From assembly GCF_000336715.1 (NCBI RefSeq), contig NZ_AOMF01000174.1, positions 110,699 to 168,782 on the forward strand: DNA of 58,084 nucleotides. Direction: 5' to 3'. The notes beneath the pieces were generated by a model, which did no database searches, was not told the origin of the DNA, and saw nothing but the letters and a program-made list of their open reading frames with translations. This DNA comes from Halococcus thailandensis JCM 13552. GTDB taxonomy: Archaea > Halobacteriota > Halobacteria > Halobacteriales > Halococcaceae. Position 1 is the first letter of the stretch; each line of letters begins with the position of its first letter. Shown here piece by piece: positions 49,565-58,084 of the stretch. Both the position numbers and the translations under genes were made by a program.

Positions 49565-51010
49565 ATGCGTGAGTCCATCACACATGGAGGTGGTGAGCGC
49601 TCCCGTCGCACCTTCCTGCGGACCGCGGGCGCGTCGGGAGCTGCGGTCGCGCTCGCCGGGTGCATCGCCGGCGGCAGCCAAACGGATGCGAACACCGTCC
49701 GGTGGGTGACCGATTCGACCGGGGCGGACAACGCGGGCGCGATACGGAAAGCGCTCTGGAACGCGGGGCTGTCGAAGGACATCTACCTCGACGTCATCGC
49801 CGGTCCCCAGAACACGGGTACGCGCCAGTCGCAGTACACCCGGTGGCTCTCGGCCGGGCTCGAGGATCCCGACCTCCTGATGATGGACAACGGCTGGGCG
49901 CTCAACTTCATCAACCGCGACCAGCTGCTCAACCTCAGCGACAACCTGCCCGAGCGCGTCCTGAAGAAGGTCAACAACGACTACTTCCAGGCCAGCGTCG
50001 AGACCGCCAGAGGCGACGACGGCGACCTCTATGCGGTACCGCTGTTCCCTGACTTCCCGACGATGCTCTACCGGAAGGACCTGGTGAAACAGGCGGGCTA
50101 CAACCCCGAACAGGAGAACTGGGCGACGGAGTCGATGCGCTGGAAGAAGTTCTCGAAGGTCGTCGCCGACACGAAGCAGCAGGCGGGCCTCCAGTACGGC
50201 TTCTCCTTCCAGGGGAACCTCTACGAAGGGCTCGCCTGCTGTGACTTCAACGAGTTCATGACGAGCTGGGGCGGGGCGTACTTCGGCGGTCGGGACACTC
50301 TGTTCGGCCCGATCGGCAAGCGGCCGGTGACGGTGGGCGAGAAGCCGGTCGTCGATGCGGTGAAGATGGTGCGGACGTTCATCTTCGGGTCGAACGCACC
50401 CAATACCCTGGACGGCTACGAGCAGATCTCGCCCAATGCGGTGCTCGGCTGGATCGAGGACTCCTCGTTGGGCCCGTTCACCGGTGGGAGCGCGGTCGCG
50501 CTGCGCAACTGGCCGTACGCGATCGCGACCGCCGGTGCCGACGACGCGCTCGGCACGCAGAAACTCGGCGTGATGCCGATCCCCTATGCCGTGTCCGAGA
50601 ACAAATCGAGCTACAAGAACATCGGCGGGCCGGTGGCCGCCCTCGGCGGCTGGCACATGACCGTCAATCCGAACTCGAACCAGCGCGAGAAGGCGCTTCA
50701 GGTCATCGAGGCGATGACCCAGCCGTCCTTCCAGCTCAAACTGTTCGAACTCACCGGCTGGCTCCCGCCGAACCAGAAGGTGCTCGACTCGCGGCAGGCG
50801 AAACAGGTGCCGATCGTCGGCAACTACATCGAACAGCTGCGCGTCGCCGGCGAGAACGCGATTCCGCGCCCCGTGAGCGTCGTCTGGCCACAACAGTCCG
50901 GTCAGATCGCCCAGCAGGTCCACGCGGGTCTCTCCGGCGATAAACCGCCGAAACGGGCGATGAATGAACTGAAAGACCAGCTCGCCGCGATCGAGAACTA
51001 CAACCAATAA
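49565..51010 (+). CDS. Sugar ABC transporter substrate-binding lipoprotein (Tat-exported)
   Basis: A 481-residue binding protein. It has a twin-arginine signal ERSRRTFLRTAGASGAAVAL and lipobox Cys (C33). A family 1 (maltose/oligosaccharide) domain follows, with VRWVTDSTGADNAGAIRKAL, DPDLLMMDNGWALNFINRDQ, PDFPTMLYRKDLVKQAGYNP, MTSWGGAYFGGRD and LGVMPIPYAVSENKSSYKNI. It starts an operon with two permeases, an ATPase and a small membrane protein. The ligand is not readable; trehalose- or maltose-like sugars are usual in haloarchaea. Confidence 0.9.
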   Translation: MRESITHGGGERSRRTFLRTAGASGAAVALAGCIAGGSQTDANTVRWVTDSTGADNAGAIRKALWNAGLSKDIYLDVIAGPQNTGTRQSQYTRWLSAGLEDPDLLMMDNGWALNFINRDQLLNLSDNLPERVLKKVNNDYFQASVETARGDDGDLYAVPLFPDFPTMLYRKDLVKQAGYNPEQENWATESMRWKKFSKVVADTKQQAGLQYGFSFQGNLYEGLACCDFNEFMTSWGGAYFGGRDTLFGPIGKRPVTVGEKPVVDAVKMVRTFIFGSNAPNTLDGYEQISPNAVLGWIEDSSLGPFTGGSAVALRNWPYAIATAGADDALGTQKLGVMPIPYAVSENKSSYKNIGGPVAALGGWHMTVNPNSNQREKALQVIEAMTQPSFQLKLFELTGWLPPNQKVLDSRQAKQVPIVGNYIEQLRVAGENAIPRPVSVVWPQQSGQIAQQVHAGLSGDKPPKRAMNELKDQLAAIENYNQ

Positions 51011-51990
51011 TGGCAACTGAACGATCGACCGAGGCCGGCCGACGCTCCGGCGTATATGCACGCGCGGTCCGCTGGCTCGAAAACCTGAGCGAGACGGCGT
51101 TCGCCTACCTGCTCCTGGCACCGGCCTTCCTCCTGCTCGTGGTGATCGCCTTCTGGCCGCTGTTGAGCACCTTCCGGATGTCGCTCTTCGCCGACAGCAT
51201 CAGCGGTGCGGCCCAGCTCGGCGAGTTCGTCGGGCTGGAGAACTACATCAACCTGCTCACGGGACAGCTCGATACCGTGGCGCTGCCACAGCCGTTTTTC
51301 GATCCGAGCGCACCGTTCCAGAGCGCGCTCATCGTGACCTTCATCTTCACCATCGTCAGCGTCTTCTTCGAGACGATCATCGGGCTCGGTCAGGCACTGG
51401 TGCTCGATCAGAAGTTCCGGGGCCGGCGCTGGGTTCGCGTCGCCATCATCATCCCGTGGGCGGTGCCGATCGTCATCCAGGGGATGATGTTCTACCTGCT
51501 GTTCCGGTCGGGGATCGGCCCCGGCGTCGCCGTCGTCGAGGCGCTCGGCGGATCGACGTCGCCGCTGGTCAACAGCGCCGAGGCGCTACCGATCATCATC
51601 CTCGCCGATATCTGGAAGACCACCGCGTTCATGGCGCTGTTGATCCTCGCGGGGCTCCAGAGCGTCGATCGCAGCCTCTACGACGTGGCGAAGGTCGCCG
51701 GCGCGACGAAGTGGCAGCAGTTCAAGACGATCACGTTCCCGCTGGTGTTGCCGACGGTGCTGGTCGCGATGTTGTTCCGCACCATCGCCGCGATGCGGAT
51801 CTACGGGTTGATCGAGACGACGGCGAGCTGTACGACGGTCCCCTCGTTGTCCTGTCTGGTCGTCACGACCTTCAGCACCCGACGGTACGGGACCGCTTCG
51901 GCGGTGGCGTTCGTGACGGCGGCGATCATCGGCATCGTCGTCTCGGTCTACATCGTCAGATACTGGCAGGGTTCGGAGGGGGGTGTCTGA
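51010..51990 (+). CDS. Sugar ABC transporter permease (MalF-like)
   Basis: A 326-residue protein with about six helices. It has AFAYLLLAPAFLLLVVIAFW, FTIVSVFFETIIGLGQALVL and the coupling loop DVAKVAGATKWQQFKTITFP. The ATG at 51010 shares one base with the binding-protein stop (TAATG), so the two are coupled. A charged N-terminal tail precedes the first helix. Confidence 0.9.
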   Translation: MATERSTEAGRRSGVYARAVRWLENLSETAFAYLLLAPAFLLLVVIAFWPLLSTFRMSLFADSISGAAQLGEFVGLENYINLLTGQLDTVALPQPFFDPSAPFQSALIVTFIFTIVSVFFETIIGLGQALVLDQKFRGRRWVRVAIIIPWAVPIVIQGMMFYLLFRSGIGPGVAVVEALGGSTSPLVNSAEALPIIILADIWKTTAFMALLILAGLQSVDRSLYDVAKVAGATKWQQFKTITFPLVLPTVLVAMLFRTIAAMRIYGLIETTASCTTVPSLSCLVVTTFSTRRYGTASAVAFVTAAIIGIVVSVYIVRYWQGSEGGV

Positions 51991-51991
51991 G

Positions 51992-52927
51992 ATGGCGGGC
52001 GCACAGGCGAGCGAGACGAGCGACGAGGACGACGCCGGCCCGTTCACCCGTTGGGTACAGAAGTCGATCCGCAACCCCGATCGGACCTATCGGGCGATGT
52101 TCTACGTCGTCACGATCTTCTTCCTGATCACGACGCTGTTCCCGTTCTACTGGCTGCTGGTACTCGCGCTCACCCCGACGGATCTCGTCGACCAGGCGGG
52201 ACTGCTTCCGGCGGGGTTCAACCCCGAGGCGTTCATCACCATCTTCGAGCAGCTGCCGTTCCACGTCTACCTGTTCAACAGTTTCGTCATCGCGCTTGGG
52301 ACCACGGTCGTCGTCCTCGTGCTGGCGAGCCTCGTCGGCTACGTCTTCGGCCGGCTGGATTTCCCCGGGCGGGGTATCCTGATGATCCTCGTGCTCGCCA
52401 TCTCCTACTTCCCGCCGGCGGCGTTCCTCCTGCCGCTGTTCCGGCTCTTCACGGGCAACGTCGAGATCCTGGGGTTGAGCAGTCCGTTCGTGTTCAACTC
52501 GCCGATCGGCATCGGCCTGCCGCTCAGCGCGCTGTTCATGCCGTTGTCGATCTTCATCCTCACCACCTTCTACGGCCAGATCCCCGACGGATTGGAGGAC
52601 GCCGCACGCGTCGAGGGCACGACCCGACTGGGGGCGCTCTTCCGCGTCATCATCCCGCTGTCGGCACCCGGTGTGGCGACCGCGGGCGTGCTCACCTTCA
52701 TCAACGTCTACAGTGAGTTCTTCTTCTCGTATCTGATGACCGACGGTCAGGCACAGAACTGGGGCCCGCTCGTCTGGGGCATTCTCGGCTATCAAACCCA
52801 GTACGCGGCATCGTACAACCTGATGGCGGCCGCGAGCATCATCGGCGTGTTGCCGGTGGCGATCCTCGTGGTGATCGCCCAGGAACGAATCGTCAGCGGT
52901 CTCACCAGCGGCGCACTCAAGGAGTGA
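51992..52927 (+). CDS. Sugar ABC transporter permease (MalG-like)
   Basis: A 311-residue protein. It has FYVVTIFFLITTLFPFYWLL, GTTVVVLVLASLVGYVFG, MILVLAISYFPPAAFLLPLF and the coupling loop DGLEDAARVEGTTRLGALFR. A Shine-Dalgarno-like GGAGGGGGG ends nine bases before the ATG at 51992, so this start is preferred over a GTG at 51983. Confidence 0.9.
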   Translation: MAGAQASETSDEDDAGPFTRWVQKSIRNPDRTYRAMFYVVTIFFLITTLFPFYWLLVLALTPTDLVDQAGLLPAGFNPEAFITIFEQLPFHVYLFNSFVIALGTTVVVLVLASLVGYVFGRLDFPGRGILMILVLAISYFPPAAFLLPLFRLFTGNVEILGLSSPFVFNSPIGIGLPLSALFMPLSIFILTTFYGQIPDGLEDAARVEGTTRLGALFRVIIPLSAPGVATAGVLTFINVYSEFFFSYLMTDGQAQNWGPLVWGILGYQTQYAASYNLMAAASIIGVLPVAILVVIAQERIVSGLTSGALKE

Positions 52928-52933
52928 TCAACC

Positions 52934-54115
52934 ATGGCAAACGTCACGCTCGAAGGAGTCACGAAACGGTACGACGACGTCGTCGCGGTCGACGACATGA
53001 ATCTCGAGATCCCCGACGGCGAGTTCGTCACGCTCGTCGGCCCCTCCGGCTGTGGGAAATCGACGACGATGGAGACCGTCGCCGGTCTCACGAAACCCAC
53101 CGAGGGGACGATATACATCGGCGATCGGGAGGTGACGGATCTGCCGCCGAAGGACCGCGGGATCGCGATGGTGTTCCAGAACATCGCGCTGTTCCCGCAC
53201 ATGGACGTCTACGACAACATCTCGTTCGGGCTGCGGCTCCGGAACTTCGACCAGGACGAGACCGATCGCCGCGTCGAGAACGCCGCCGAGATCGTCCAGA
53301 TGCAGGGGATGCTCGATCGGATGCCCAGCGAGATGAGCGGGGGACAGCGCCAACGCGTCGCCATCGCCCGCGCGCTGGTGCGCGAGCCCGACGTCTTCCT
53401 CATGGACGAGCCGCTGGCGAATCTGGATGCGAAGCTCAGAGTGCACATGCGCACGGAGCTCCAGCGCATCCACCGCGAGCTCGATACGACCGTCATCTAC
53501 GTCACCCACGATCAGGCCGAAGCGATGACGATGTCCGATCGGATCGCGGTCATCGATGGCGGCCGACTCCAGCAGATCGATCCGCCGCTGGTCTGTTACA
53601 ACGAGCCGGACAACCTCTTCGTCGCGGGGTTCATCGGCTCGCCGAGCATGAACTTCGTCGAGGGCACGGTGGATTCGGACGGCTTCGACTCCGAGTACGT
53701 CGATGTCGCGTTCGACGTCGGGCCGATGGCGCTCGGCGAGGGTGATGCGGTCACGCTTGGCATCAGGCCGGAGGACATCTATCCCGCCGGGGAGGCCGGT
53801 TCGGTCTCCGACTCCACCGCCGAGATCGAGACGACCGTCGACGTGCTCGAACCGATGGGCGACGAGATCTTCGTCTATCTCCTGCTCACCGAGGACGCCG
53901 AAAGCGATCTCGAAGACCCGGAAGCCGGCGATCAGCTCCAGATGAGTGTCGATCCGGCTTCGGATATCGAGGCCGGCGACAGCGTCTCCGTCGTGTTCGA
54001 CCGCGAGAATCTCCATCTGTTCGATACGGACACCGGCCAGGCGCTCGAACACGGGCTGGTCCAGCCGACACAGGCCGAGGGAACGACCGGAACGGGGGCC
54101 GAGACGGACGATTGA
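52934..54115 (+). CDS. Sugar ABC transporter ATP-binding protein (MalK/UgpC-like)
   Basis: A 393-residue ATPase. It has Walker A VGPSGCGKSTTM, Q-loop VFQNIALFPH, signature MSGGQRQRVAIARALV, Walker B VFLMDEPLANLD and H-loop VTHDQAEAMT. A C-terminal regulatory domain (GTVDSDGFDSEYVD to VFDRENLHLFD) is typical of sugar importers that respond to glucose-type signals. It lies six bases after the second permease stop. Confidence 0.92.
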   Translation: MANVTLEGVTKRYDDVVAVDDMNLEIPDGEFVTLVGPSGCGKSTTMETVAGLTKPTEGTIYIGDREVTDLPPKDRGIAMVFQNIALFPHMDVYDNISFGLRLRNFDQDETDRRVENAAEIVQMQGMLDRMPSEMSGGQRQRVAIARALVREPDVFLMDEPLANLDAKLRVHMRTELQRIHRELDTTVIYVTHDQAEAMTMSDRIAVIDGGRLQQIDPPLVCYNEPDNLFVAGFIGSPSMNFVEGTVDSDGFDSEYVDVAFDVGPMALGEGDAVTLGIRPEDIYPAGEAGSVSDSTAEIETTVDVLEPMGDEIFVYLLLTEDAESDLEDPEAGDQLQMSVDPASDIEAGDSVSVVFDRENLHLFDTDTGQALEHGLVQPTQAEGTTGTGAETDD

Positions 54116-54116
54116 G

Positions 54117-54308
54117 ATGGTCACCGATATCGGACTGCTCTACGTCGGCGGGATGTCGCTGCTGTTCGTCTTCTGGGCCTACGGGCTGGTGTCGTTCGTC
54201 CTCGACGTGAAGAACAAGTTCATCCCGTTGACCCGGCAGTATCTGCGCGGGCGACGGCGGGAGAAAGAGGAGGCCGAACGCGAGGAGCGTGAGGAGCAGT
54301 TGTACTGA
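54117..54308 (+). CDS. Small single-pass membrane protein of the sugar importer operon
   Basis: A 63-residue protein. It has one hydrophobic helix (IGLLYVGGMSLLFVFWAYGL) and a strongly charged C-terminal tail (RGRRREKEEAEREEREEQLY). Its ATG at 54117 is one base after the ATPase stop. It may stabilise the permease complex or localise it. No homologue is recognised. Confidence 0.6.
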   Translation: MVTDIGLLYVGGMSLLFVFWAYGLVSFVLDVKNKFIPLTRQYLRGRRREKEEAEREEREEQLY

Positions 54309-54372
54309 GACCATCCCCCGAACCGAGGCGAGAGCGGTATTCTTACAACGTACGCTCCCGTAGCTAGTGGAT

Positions 54373-55461
54373 ATGCCCTCCTCTTCTCCGACCATTGGGA
54401 TCATCGGACTCGGGAACATCGGGCGATTTCACGCCGACCGACTCGTCGACAACGGGGCCGATATCGTCGGTAGCGATATCGACCCCGACGCCCGCAGCCG
54501 CTTCGCCGACTCGTACGCGACCACCGCCTACGCCGACGTCACCGACCTGTTCGACGACGCCGACGGCGTGATCGTCGCGACGCCGAACCGCTTCCACGAG
54601 GAGTACGCCATCGCGGCGCTCGACGCGGGGCTGGACGTCTTACTCGAAAAGCCGGTCGCCCACTCGCTCGAAAGCGCCGAGGCGATCGCTGCCGCCGCCG
54701 AGGAGCACGAGCGGTTCGTCATGACGGGGTTCAAAAACCGCTTCTCGAACCCCGTCGAGGTGCTCAAGAGCTTTCAGGAGGAGGGACGTTTCGGCACCCC
54801 TCGCCACGTCGAGGCGAACTACATCCGCCGGCGCGGCATCCCGGGGCGTGGCTCGTGGTTCACCAGCCAGTCGGCCTCGGGCGGCGGGTCGCTGATCGAC
54901 ATCGGCGTCCATGCGATCGATCTCGCCCTGTTCTTCCTCGATTTCCCGGAGGTCGTCGAGGTGTCGGCGACGACGCGCTCGGCGTTCGGCTCGCGCGAGG
55001 ATTACGCCTATCTCGAAATGCTCGGCGAGGATCTCGGCCCGTCGGAGTTCAACGTCGACGACTCGGTGAGCGCGTTCATCCGTTGTGCCGACGGGGCGAC
55101 GGTGAGCCTCGAAGCCGCGTGGGCGACCAACCGCCCGACCAACCACGAGTTCCTCCTCCGGGGGACCGAGGCGGGTGCGCTGTTCGACCGCAACGAGAAC
55201 AGTCTGACGATCTACGAGAGCAGCAACGCCGGTGTCGACCATCTCACCGATACGACGGTGACGACGCGTCCGAACGACGACATGCTGGCCGAACAGGCTG
55301 CGTTCATCGAGGGTATCGAGAGTGGGACGCCGCCCGAACGGAACACGATCGCCGAGGGGCTGACCGTCCAGCGCGTCATCGACGCCATCTACCGATCGGC
55401 CGACGCCGGTCGTGCCGTGCGCCTCGACCGGACGCAGGACGCCACGGTCGAGCTCGACTGA
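54373..55461 (+). CDS. Gfo/Idh/MocA-family oxidoreductase
   Basis: A 362-residue dehydrogenase. It has TIGIIGLGNIGRFHADRLVD, the EKPV motif in DVLLEKPVAHS, VMTGFKNRFSNPVEVLKSFQ and the GGGSLIDIGVHAIDLALFFL substrate-domain segment. It follows the sugar importer and probably oxidises the imported sugar, its phosphate or a derived inositol/lactone. An alternative GTG at 54367 begins six bases earlier; TATA-like TATTCTTAC is 25-31 bases from either. Substrate unknown. Confidence 0.87.
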   Translation: MPSSSPTIGIIGLGNIGRFHADRLVDNGADIVGSDIDPDARSRFADSYATTAYADVTDLFDDADGVIVATPNRFHEEYAIAALDAGLDVLLEKPVAHSLESAEAIAAAAEEHERFVMTGFKNRFSNPVEVLKSFQEEGRFGTPRHVEANYIRRRGIPGRGSWFTSQSASGGGSLIDIGVHAIDLALFFLDFPEVVEVSATTRSAFGSREDYAYLEMLGEDLGPSEFNVDDSVSAFIRCADGATVSLEAAWATNRPTNHEFLLRGTEAGALFDRNENSLTIYESSNAGVDHLTDTTVTTRPNDDMLAEQAAFIEGIESGTPPERNTIAEGLTVQRVIDAIYRSADAGRAVRLDRTQDATVELD

Positions 55462-55578
55462 TCCGACCGCGACGCGTCGGTTTCCGTTCTCTCCGCCAGC
55501 ATCCACGAATCACGATCGGCTCTCTGTCTCTCGCCGTGTGCCATACGTGGGACACAAACTATAACCGCTCGACTGGTT

Positions 55579-55590
55579 AACTAGATAGTT
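55579..55590. promoter_or_regulatory. Operator-like palindrome at the TetR gene start
   Basis: AACTA-GA-TAGTT is a perfect five-base inverted repeat directly before the GTG at 55592, and the TATA-like ACTATAACC is at 55558-55566. A regulator that binds it would block its own transcription start, the usual autoregulation of TetR proteins. Inference. Confidence 0.5.
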
Positions 55591-55591
55591 A

Positions 55592-56239
55592 GTGAGTGAG
55601 ACGAACGCGGACGACATCGACGCGGCGGACGGCACTGCGGAGCAGGCGGATTCGGGGACGGCGAACGAGGCGATCATGGAGGCGACCTATCGGGCGCTCC
55701 GTACGCATGGGGCGGCCGATCTCTCCGTGCAGGCGATCGCCGACGAGTTCGACAAGAGCAAATCGCTGATCTTCTATCACTACGACTCGCGCGAGGATCT
55801 CCTCTCGTCGTTTCTCGCCTATCTCCTGGAGAACTTCAAGAACCGGGTCGCGGCCAGCGAGATCACGGATCCGGTGACACAGCTCGACGGGCTGATCGAC
55901 AGCCTGCTGTACGGGCCCGACGACAACGAGTCCTTCCAGATCGCGATGCTCGAACTCCGCTCGCAGGCCCCGTTCAACGAGGCCTACCGCGATCAGTTCC
56001 GCCGGAATCGTGCGTACGTCCACCGGCTGACCGCGCGCGTGATCGACTGTGGGATCGACGACGGCGTCTTCGCTCCCGTCGATCCCGACTACATCGCGAC
56101 GCTGCTGTTGACGATGATCGACGGCGCGCGCCTGCAGCTGGTGGTGCTCGGCGACGAGACGATCCTCGACACCACGCGTGCAGCGATCGACGACCGGCTC
56201 GACGAGACGCTGTTCGCCGAGCAAACGCCTTCCGATTGA
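55592..56239 (+). CDS. TetR/AcrR-family transcriptional regulator
   Basis: A 215-residue regulator. It has the helix-turn-helix DLSVQAIADEFDKSKSLIFYHY typical of TetR, then a ligand-binding domain. The start is a GTG in a leaderless context, and a palindrome (55579-55590) overlaps the transcription start. The sugar-importer and dehydrogenase genes lie upstream, but control of those genes is not shown. An acidic N-terminal tail precedes the DNA-binding part. Confidence 0.88.
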   Translation: MSETNADDIDAADGTAEQADSGTANEAIMEATYRALRTHGAADLSVQAIADEFDKSKSLIFYHYDSREDLLSSFLAYLLENFKNRVAASEITDPVTQLDGLIDSLLYGPDDNESFQIAMLELRSQAPFNEAYRDQFRRNRAYVHRLTARVIDCGIDDGVFAPVDPDYIATLLLTMIDGARLQLVVLGDETILDTTRAAIDDRLDETLFAEQTPSD

Positions 56240-56351
56240 TACGGTGCACCCGTATGCCGGTGTCAGTACCGTTCACGACACGATTTTCCACACAGCCGTG
56301 AGACGCGTGTGATTTAACCACCGCAGGCGAAACGGTCGTCGAGAACGTTCG

Positions 56352-57218
56352 ATGTACGACACCATCTTGGTCCCGACCGACGGCAGTGAGGGGGCAGAAG
56401 CGGCTGCACGACACGCATTGGCGCTCGCGAACGCGTTCGACAGCGATCTGCGCTTCCTGAGCGTCGTCGACGATCGCTCGTCGAGCAGCGGTTTCGCCGG
56501 ACTCGATTCGCTCGCCGACGAGCAACGCGACGCGCTCGACGAGGGCGCAGCCGAGAACCTCCGATCGCTCGAAGCGCTCGCGACCGACGCCGCCATCCCG
56601 TTCGAGTCGACCGTCGAACACGGGATTCCCCACCGGACGATCCTCGATCACGCCGACGAGCACGACGCCGATCTCGTCGCGATGGGCACACACGGGCGCA
56701 CGGGCCTCCAGCGCGTGTTCGTGGGTAGCGTCACCGAGCGCGTCGTCAGAACGAGCGACGTTCCCGTCTTCACGACGCGTGCAGCACCGGACGAGGACGC
56801 CGACTACGGTGACGTGCTGATCCCGACCGACGGCAGCGACGCCGCGACCGCCGCCGTCGAGCACGGACTGGCGATCGCCGACCGCTACGACGGCACCGTC
56901 CACGCGCTGTCGGTCGTCGATCTGAGTTCGATCACCGGCTCCTACGATACTGGCTCGATCGTCAAAGCCTGGAAGAGCGATTGCGAGCAAGCAGTCGCCG
57001 AGATCGCCGACGCGGCCGAGGATCGCGGGATCGACGTCGTCACCGACGTCGGCCAGAGCACACCCTATCGTGCGATCGAACGATACGTCGACGACGAGGG
57101 GATCGACCTCGTTGCGATGGGCACGCACGGGCGAACCGGACTCGAACGCTATCTCGTCGGGAGCGTGACCGCTCGCACGGTCAGAACGAGCGACGTTCCG
57201 GTGCTCACGACCCGATAG
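56352..57218 (+). CDS. Tandem universal stress protein (two UspA domains)
   Basis: A 288-residue protein of two UspA domains. Each has the strand ILVPTDGS / VLIPTDGS and the ATP-loop MGTHGRTGLQRVFVGS and MGTHGRTGLERYLVGS. A TATA-like GATTTAACC is about 35 bases before the ATG. The two domains are close enough to have arisen by duplication. General stress function; target unknown. Confidence 0.88.
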   Translation: MYDTILVPTDGSEGAEAAARHALALANAFDSDLRFLSVVDDRSSSSGFAGLDSLADEQRDALDEGAAENLRSLEALATDAAIPFESTVEHGIPHRTILDHADEHDADLVAMGTHGRTGLQRVFVGSVTERVVRTSDVPVFTTRAAPDEDADYGDVLIPTDGSDAATAAVEHGLAIADRYDGTVHALSVVDLSSITGSYDTGSIVKAWKSDCEQAVAEIADAAEDRGIDVVTDVGQSTPYRAIERYVDDEGIDLVAMGTHGRTGLERYLVGSVTARTVRTSDVPVLTTR

Positions 57219-57926
57219 CTTCCGGCACCGATTCGACTACGACGAGATCGCGCGGGGACAGCAACTCCTTCGTACTGTTTTAGTACGCCTCCTCTTATCC
57301 ACGAATCCTCTCACTCAACGATAGGAGTTCCTATACTAACTGAAATTGATTACTTCCAAATATGGTAAGACTACTGTTACTACTGAGGTCACAGTTGTGC
57401 AATGAGCACTCAACGATCATTCTCTTCGCATCGGTAGTGGTATCACGGACGCTTCGACTGATGGTCGTCGATCGTCCCGACTCTACGCCATCGAGTATAT
57501 CACGATCTACGTCTCTCTACAATCCAGCGTTCCGGGTAAATAACACTGGAAAGACCATCTAAACGCCCTTCACCATGTTCACAAGCCATTGGTCTAACCA
57601 ACGCATTCCAGCACAGAATGCTATCCACCATCGGATCGTACACCGTACCAACGACTTGTTCTACAGGGATAGTTGCTGGAGATTTTCCGAGCGCGAATCA
57701 ACGAAACAACTCCTCATCACGTGCTACTTGAAAGCGTATCTATCACGCGAAAATCATTCCATATAGTCGATCGAAAGCAGGAACAGACAGTTTACCGTCA
57801 TAGTAATATTCTGAATAGGTAGAAGATAGTAAGCCAAAACCGCCATCCGGACAATCTTGGAAAAATGGCTTCGTACAATCGGTGATCGATTCTCGCTAAT
57901 ACCGATAGCAGTGCTGCCCCCTCGTT
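57219..57926. other. AT-rich stretch with no recognisable gene
   Basis: The G+C content drops to about 35-45 percent in places, against about 65 percent elsewhere in the window. Small open frames at 57362-57562 and 57575-57766 have no haloarchaeal character and no family motif, and minus-strand frames are broken by stops. I find no transposase, terminal repeats or tRNA that would define an element. It may be decayed foreign DNA or a regulatory spacer between the UspA and ETF genes. Confidence 0.6.
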
Positions 57927-58084
57927 TCAGAGCGCGGGCGGTTCGCCACCGAAGGCTTCGATGAGCGCGGGAACGACGTCGAAGAGATCGTCGACGACGC
58001 CGTAGTCGGCGAGATCGTAGATGGGAGCGCTCGCGTCGGTGTTGATGGCGACGATGGTGTCGGCACCCTTCATGCCGGCGACGT
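57927..58084 (-). CDS. etfA: Electron transfer flavoprotein alpha subunit, C-terminal part
   Basis: About 52 codons run to the window edge, ending with the ETF-alpha FAD-domain tail. [28 protein letters not shown] matches the family NxDxxAPIF..ADYG motif, followed by [18 protein letters not shown]. The 5' part is outside the window. ETF accepts electrons from acyl-CoA dehydrogenases such as the one at 5.6-6.7 kb. The identification is secure although partial. Confidence 0.85.
   Translation of the reverse strand, partial: VAGMKGADTIVAINTDASAPIYDLADYGVVDDLFDVVPALIEAFGGEPPAL

Noticed and set aside
49517-51121. A 534-codon minus-strand frame opposite the sugar-binding lipoprotein
   Set aside because: It is a shadow of the sense gene in G/C-third-position DNA. 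It has no signal, motif or promoter, and its Arg/Glu composition is that of antisense frames elsewhere in the window.
47653-54371. Shared TAGCTAGTGGA at 47653 and 54361 as a regulatory element
   Set aside because: The 11-base identity occurs in front of two unrelated genes and contains possible GTG starts in both. Two copies are not enough to claim a function.
57362-57766. Two small plus-strand frames in the AT-rich stretch as genes
   Set aside because: They lack the acidic character of the neighbours, have no recognisable motif or convincing promoter, and lie in DNA with multiple stops in other frames.
57340-57780. Transposase remnant in the AT-rich stretch
   Set aside because: I translated both strands by eye and saw no DDE-type or serine-recombinase motif, no terminal inverted repeats and no target-site duplication.

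Overview
This window is chromosomal DNA from a haloarchaeon (class Halobacteria). The evidence is about 65 percent G+C coding sequence with strong G/C third positions, acidic proteins, a partial sn-glycerol-1-phosphate dehydrogenase gene for archaeal lipids, Tat/lipobox secretion signals (RR motif followed by an AGC lipobox), a PGF-CTERM protein, and many promoters with an AT-rich TATA-like box about 25-30 bases before the start codon, as expected for leaderless transcripts. The genus cannot be fixed from the sequence; a Halococcus-like organism would fit. The first 26 bases are not genomic: they carry the 19-base Tn5 mosaic end used in transposon-based library kits, so the window begins at an untrimmed contig end.

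Positions 27-13.4 kb are mainly metabolic: lipid glycerol dehydrogenase (partial), a sulfatase/phosphatase-fold enzyme, a TIM-barrel isomerase, short-chain and extended dehydrogenases, a GNAT protein, an acyl-CoA dehydrogenase, a RIO-like kinase, two aldehyde dehydrogenases and a CstA peptide transporter. Positions 13.4-25.1 kb are a surface-glycan locus. Seven minus-strand genes overlap head to tail. They encode what looks like a complete WbpA/B/E/D/I-type route from UDP-GlcNAc to a UDP-2,3-diacetamido-uronic acid, plus a glycosyltransferase and a NodB-type deacetylase. A Wzx-like flippase, a phosphodiesterase-fold enzyme and a FemAB/GNAT-like enzyme lie beside them. Further membrane and glycan genes (DUF457, DUF1616, PGF-CTERM protein, GT2, GT39) run to 31.3 kb.

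Positions 31.3-37.2 kb hold an Fe(III)-type ABC importer, a cupredoxin-like lipoprotein and a reversibly-glycosylated-polypeptide-like glycosyltransferase. The lipoprotein, cupredoxin and RGP-like genes each have a TTTAGG-N4-CCTAAA-type palindrome lying over the promoter, suggesting one DtxR-family metal regulon. Positions 37.3-41 kb carry an acyl-CoA (propionyl-CoA) carboxylase beta subunit with its small PccX-like partner and a thiolase/DUF35 pair. The carboxylase transcript appears to start inside a gutted short-chain dehydrogenase gene.

Positions 41-49.5 kb hold small haloarchaeal proteins, a YbaK-type deacylase, a CNNM/CBS membrane protein, a frameshifted DUF457 gene, a dgcN-dgcA-type pair for D-glutamate use, secreted proteins and a UspA. 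Positions 49.5-56.2 kb are a sugar ABC importer operon with a Gfo/Idh/MocA oxidoreductase and a TetR regulator. After a tandem UspA protein comes a 0.7 kb AT-rich stretch with no recognisable gene. The window ends in the C-terminus of electron-transfer flavoprotein alpha, the usual electron acceptor system for acyl-CoA dehydrogenases such as the one at 5.6-6.7 kb.
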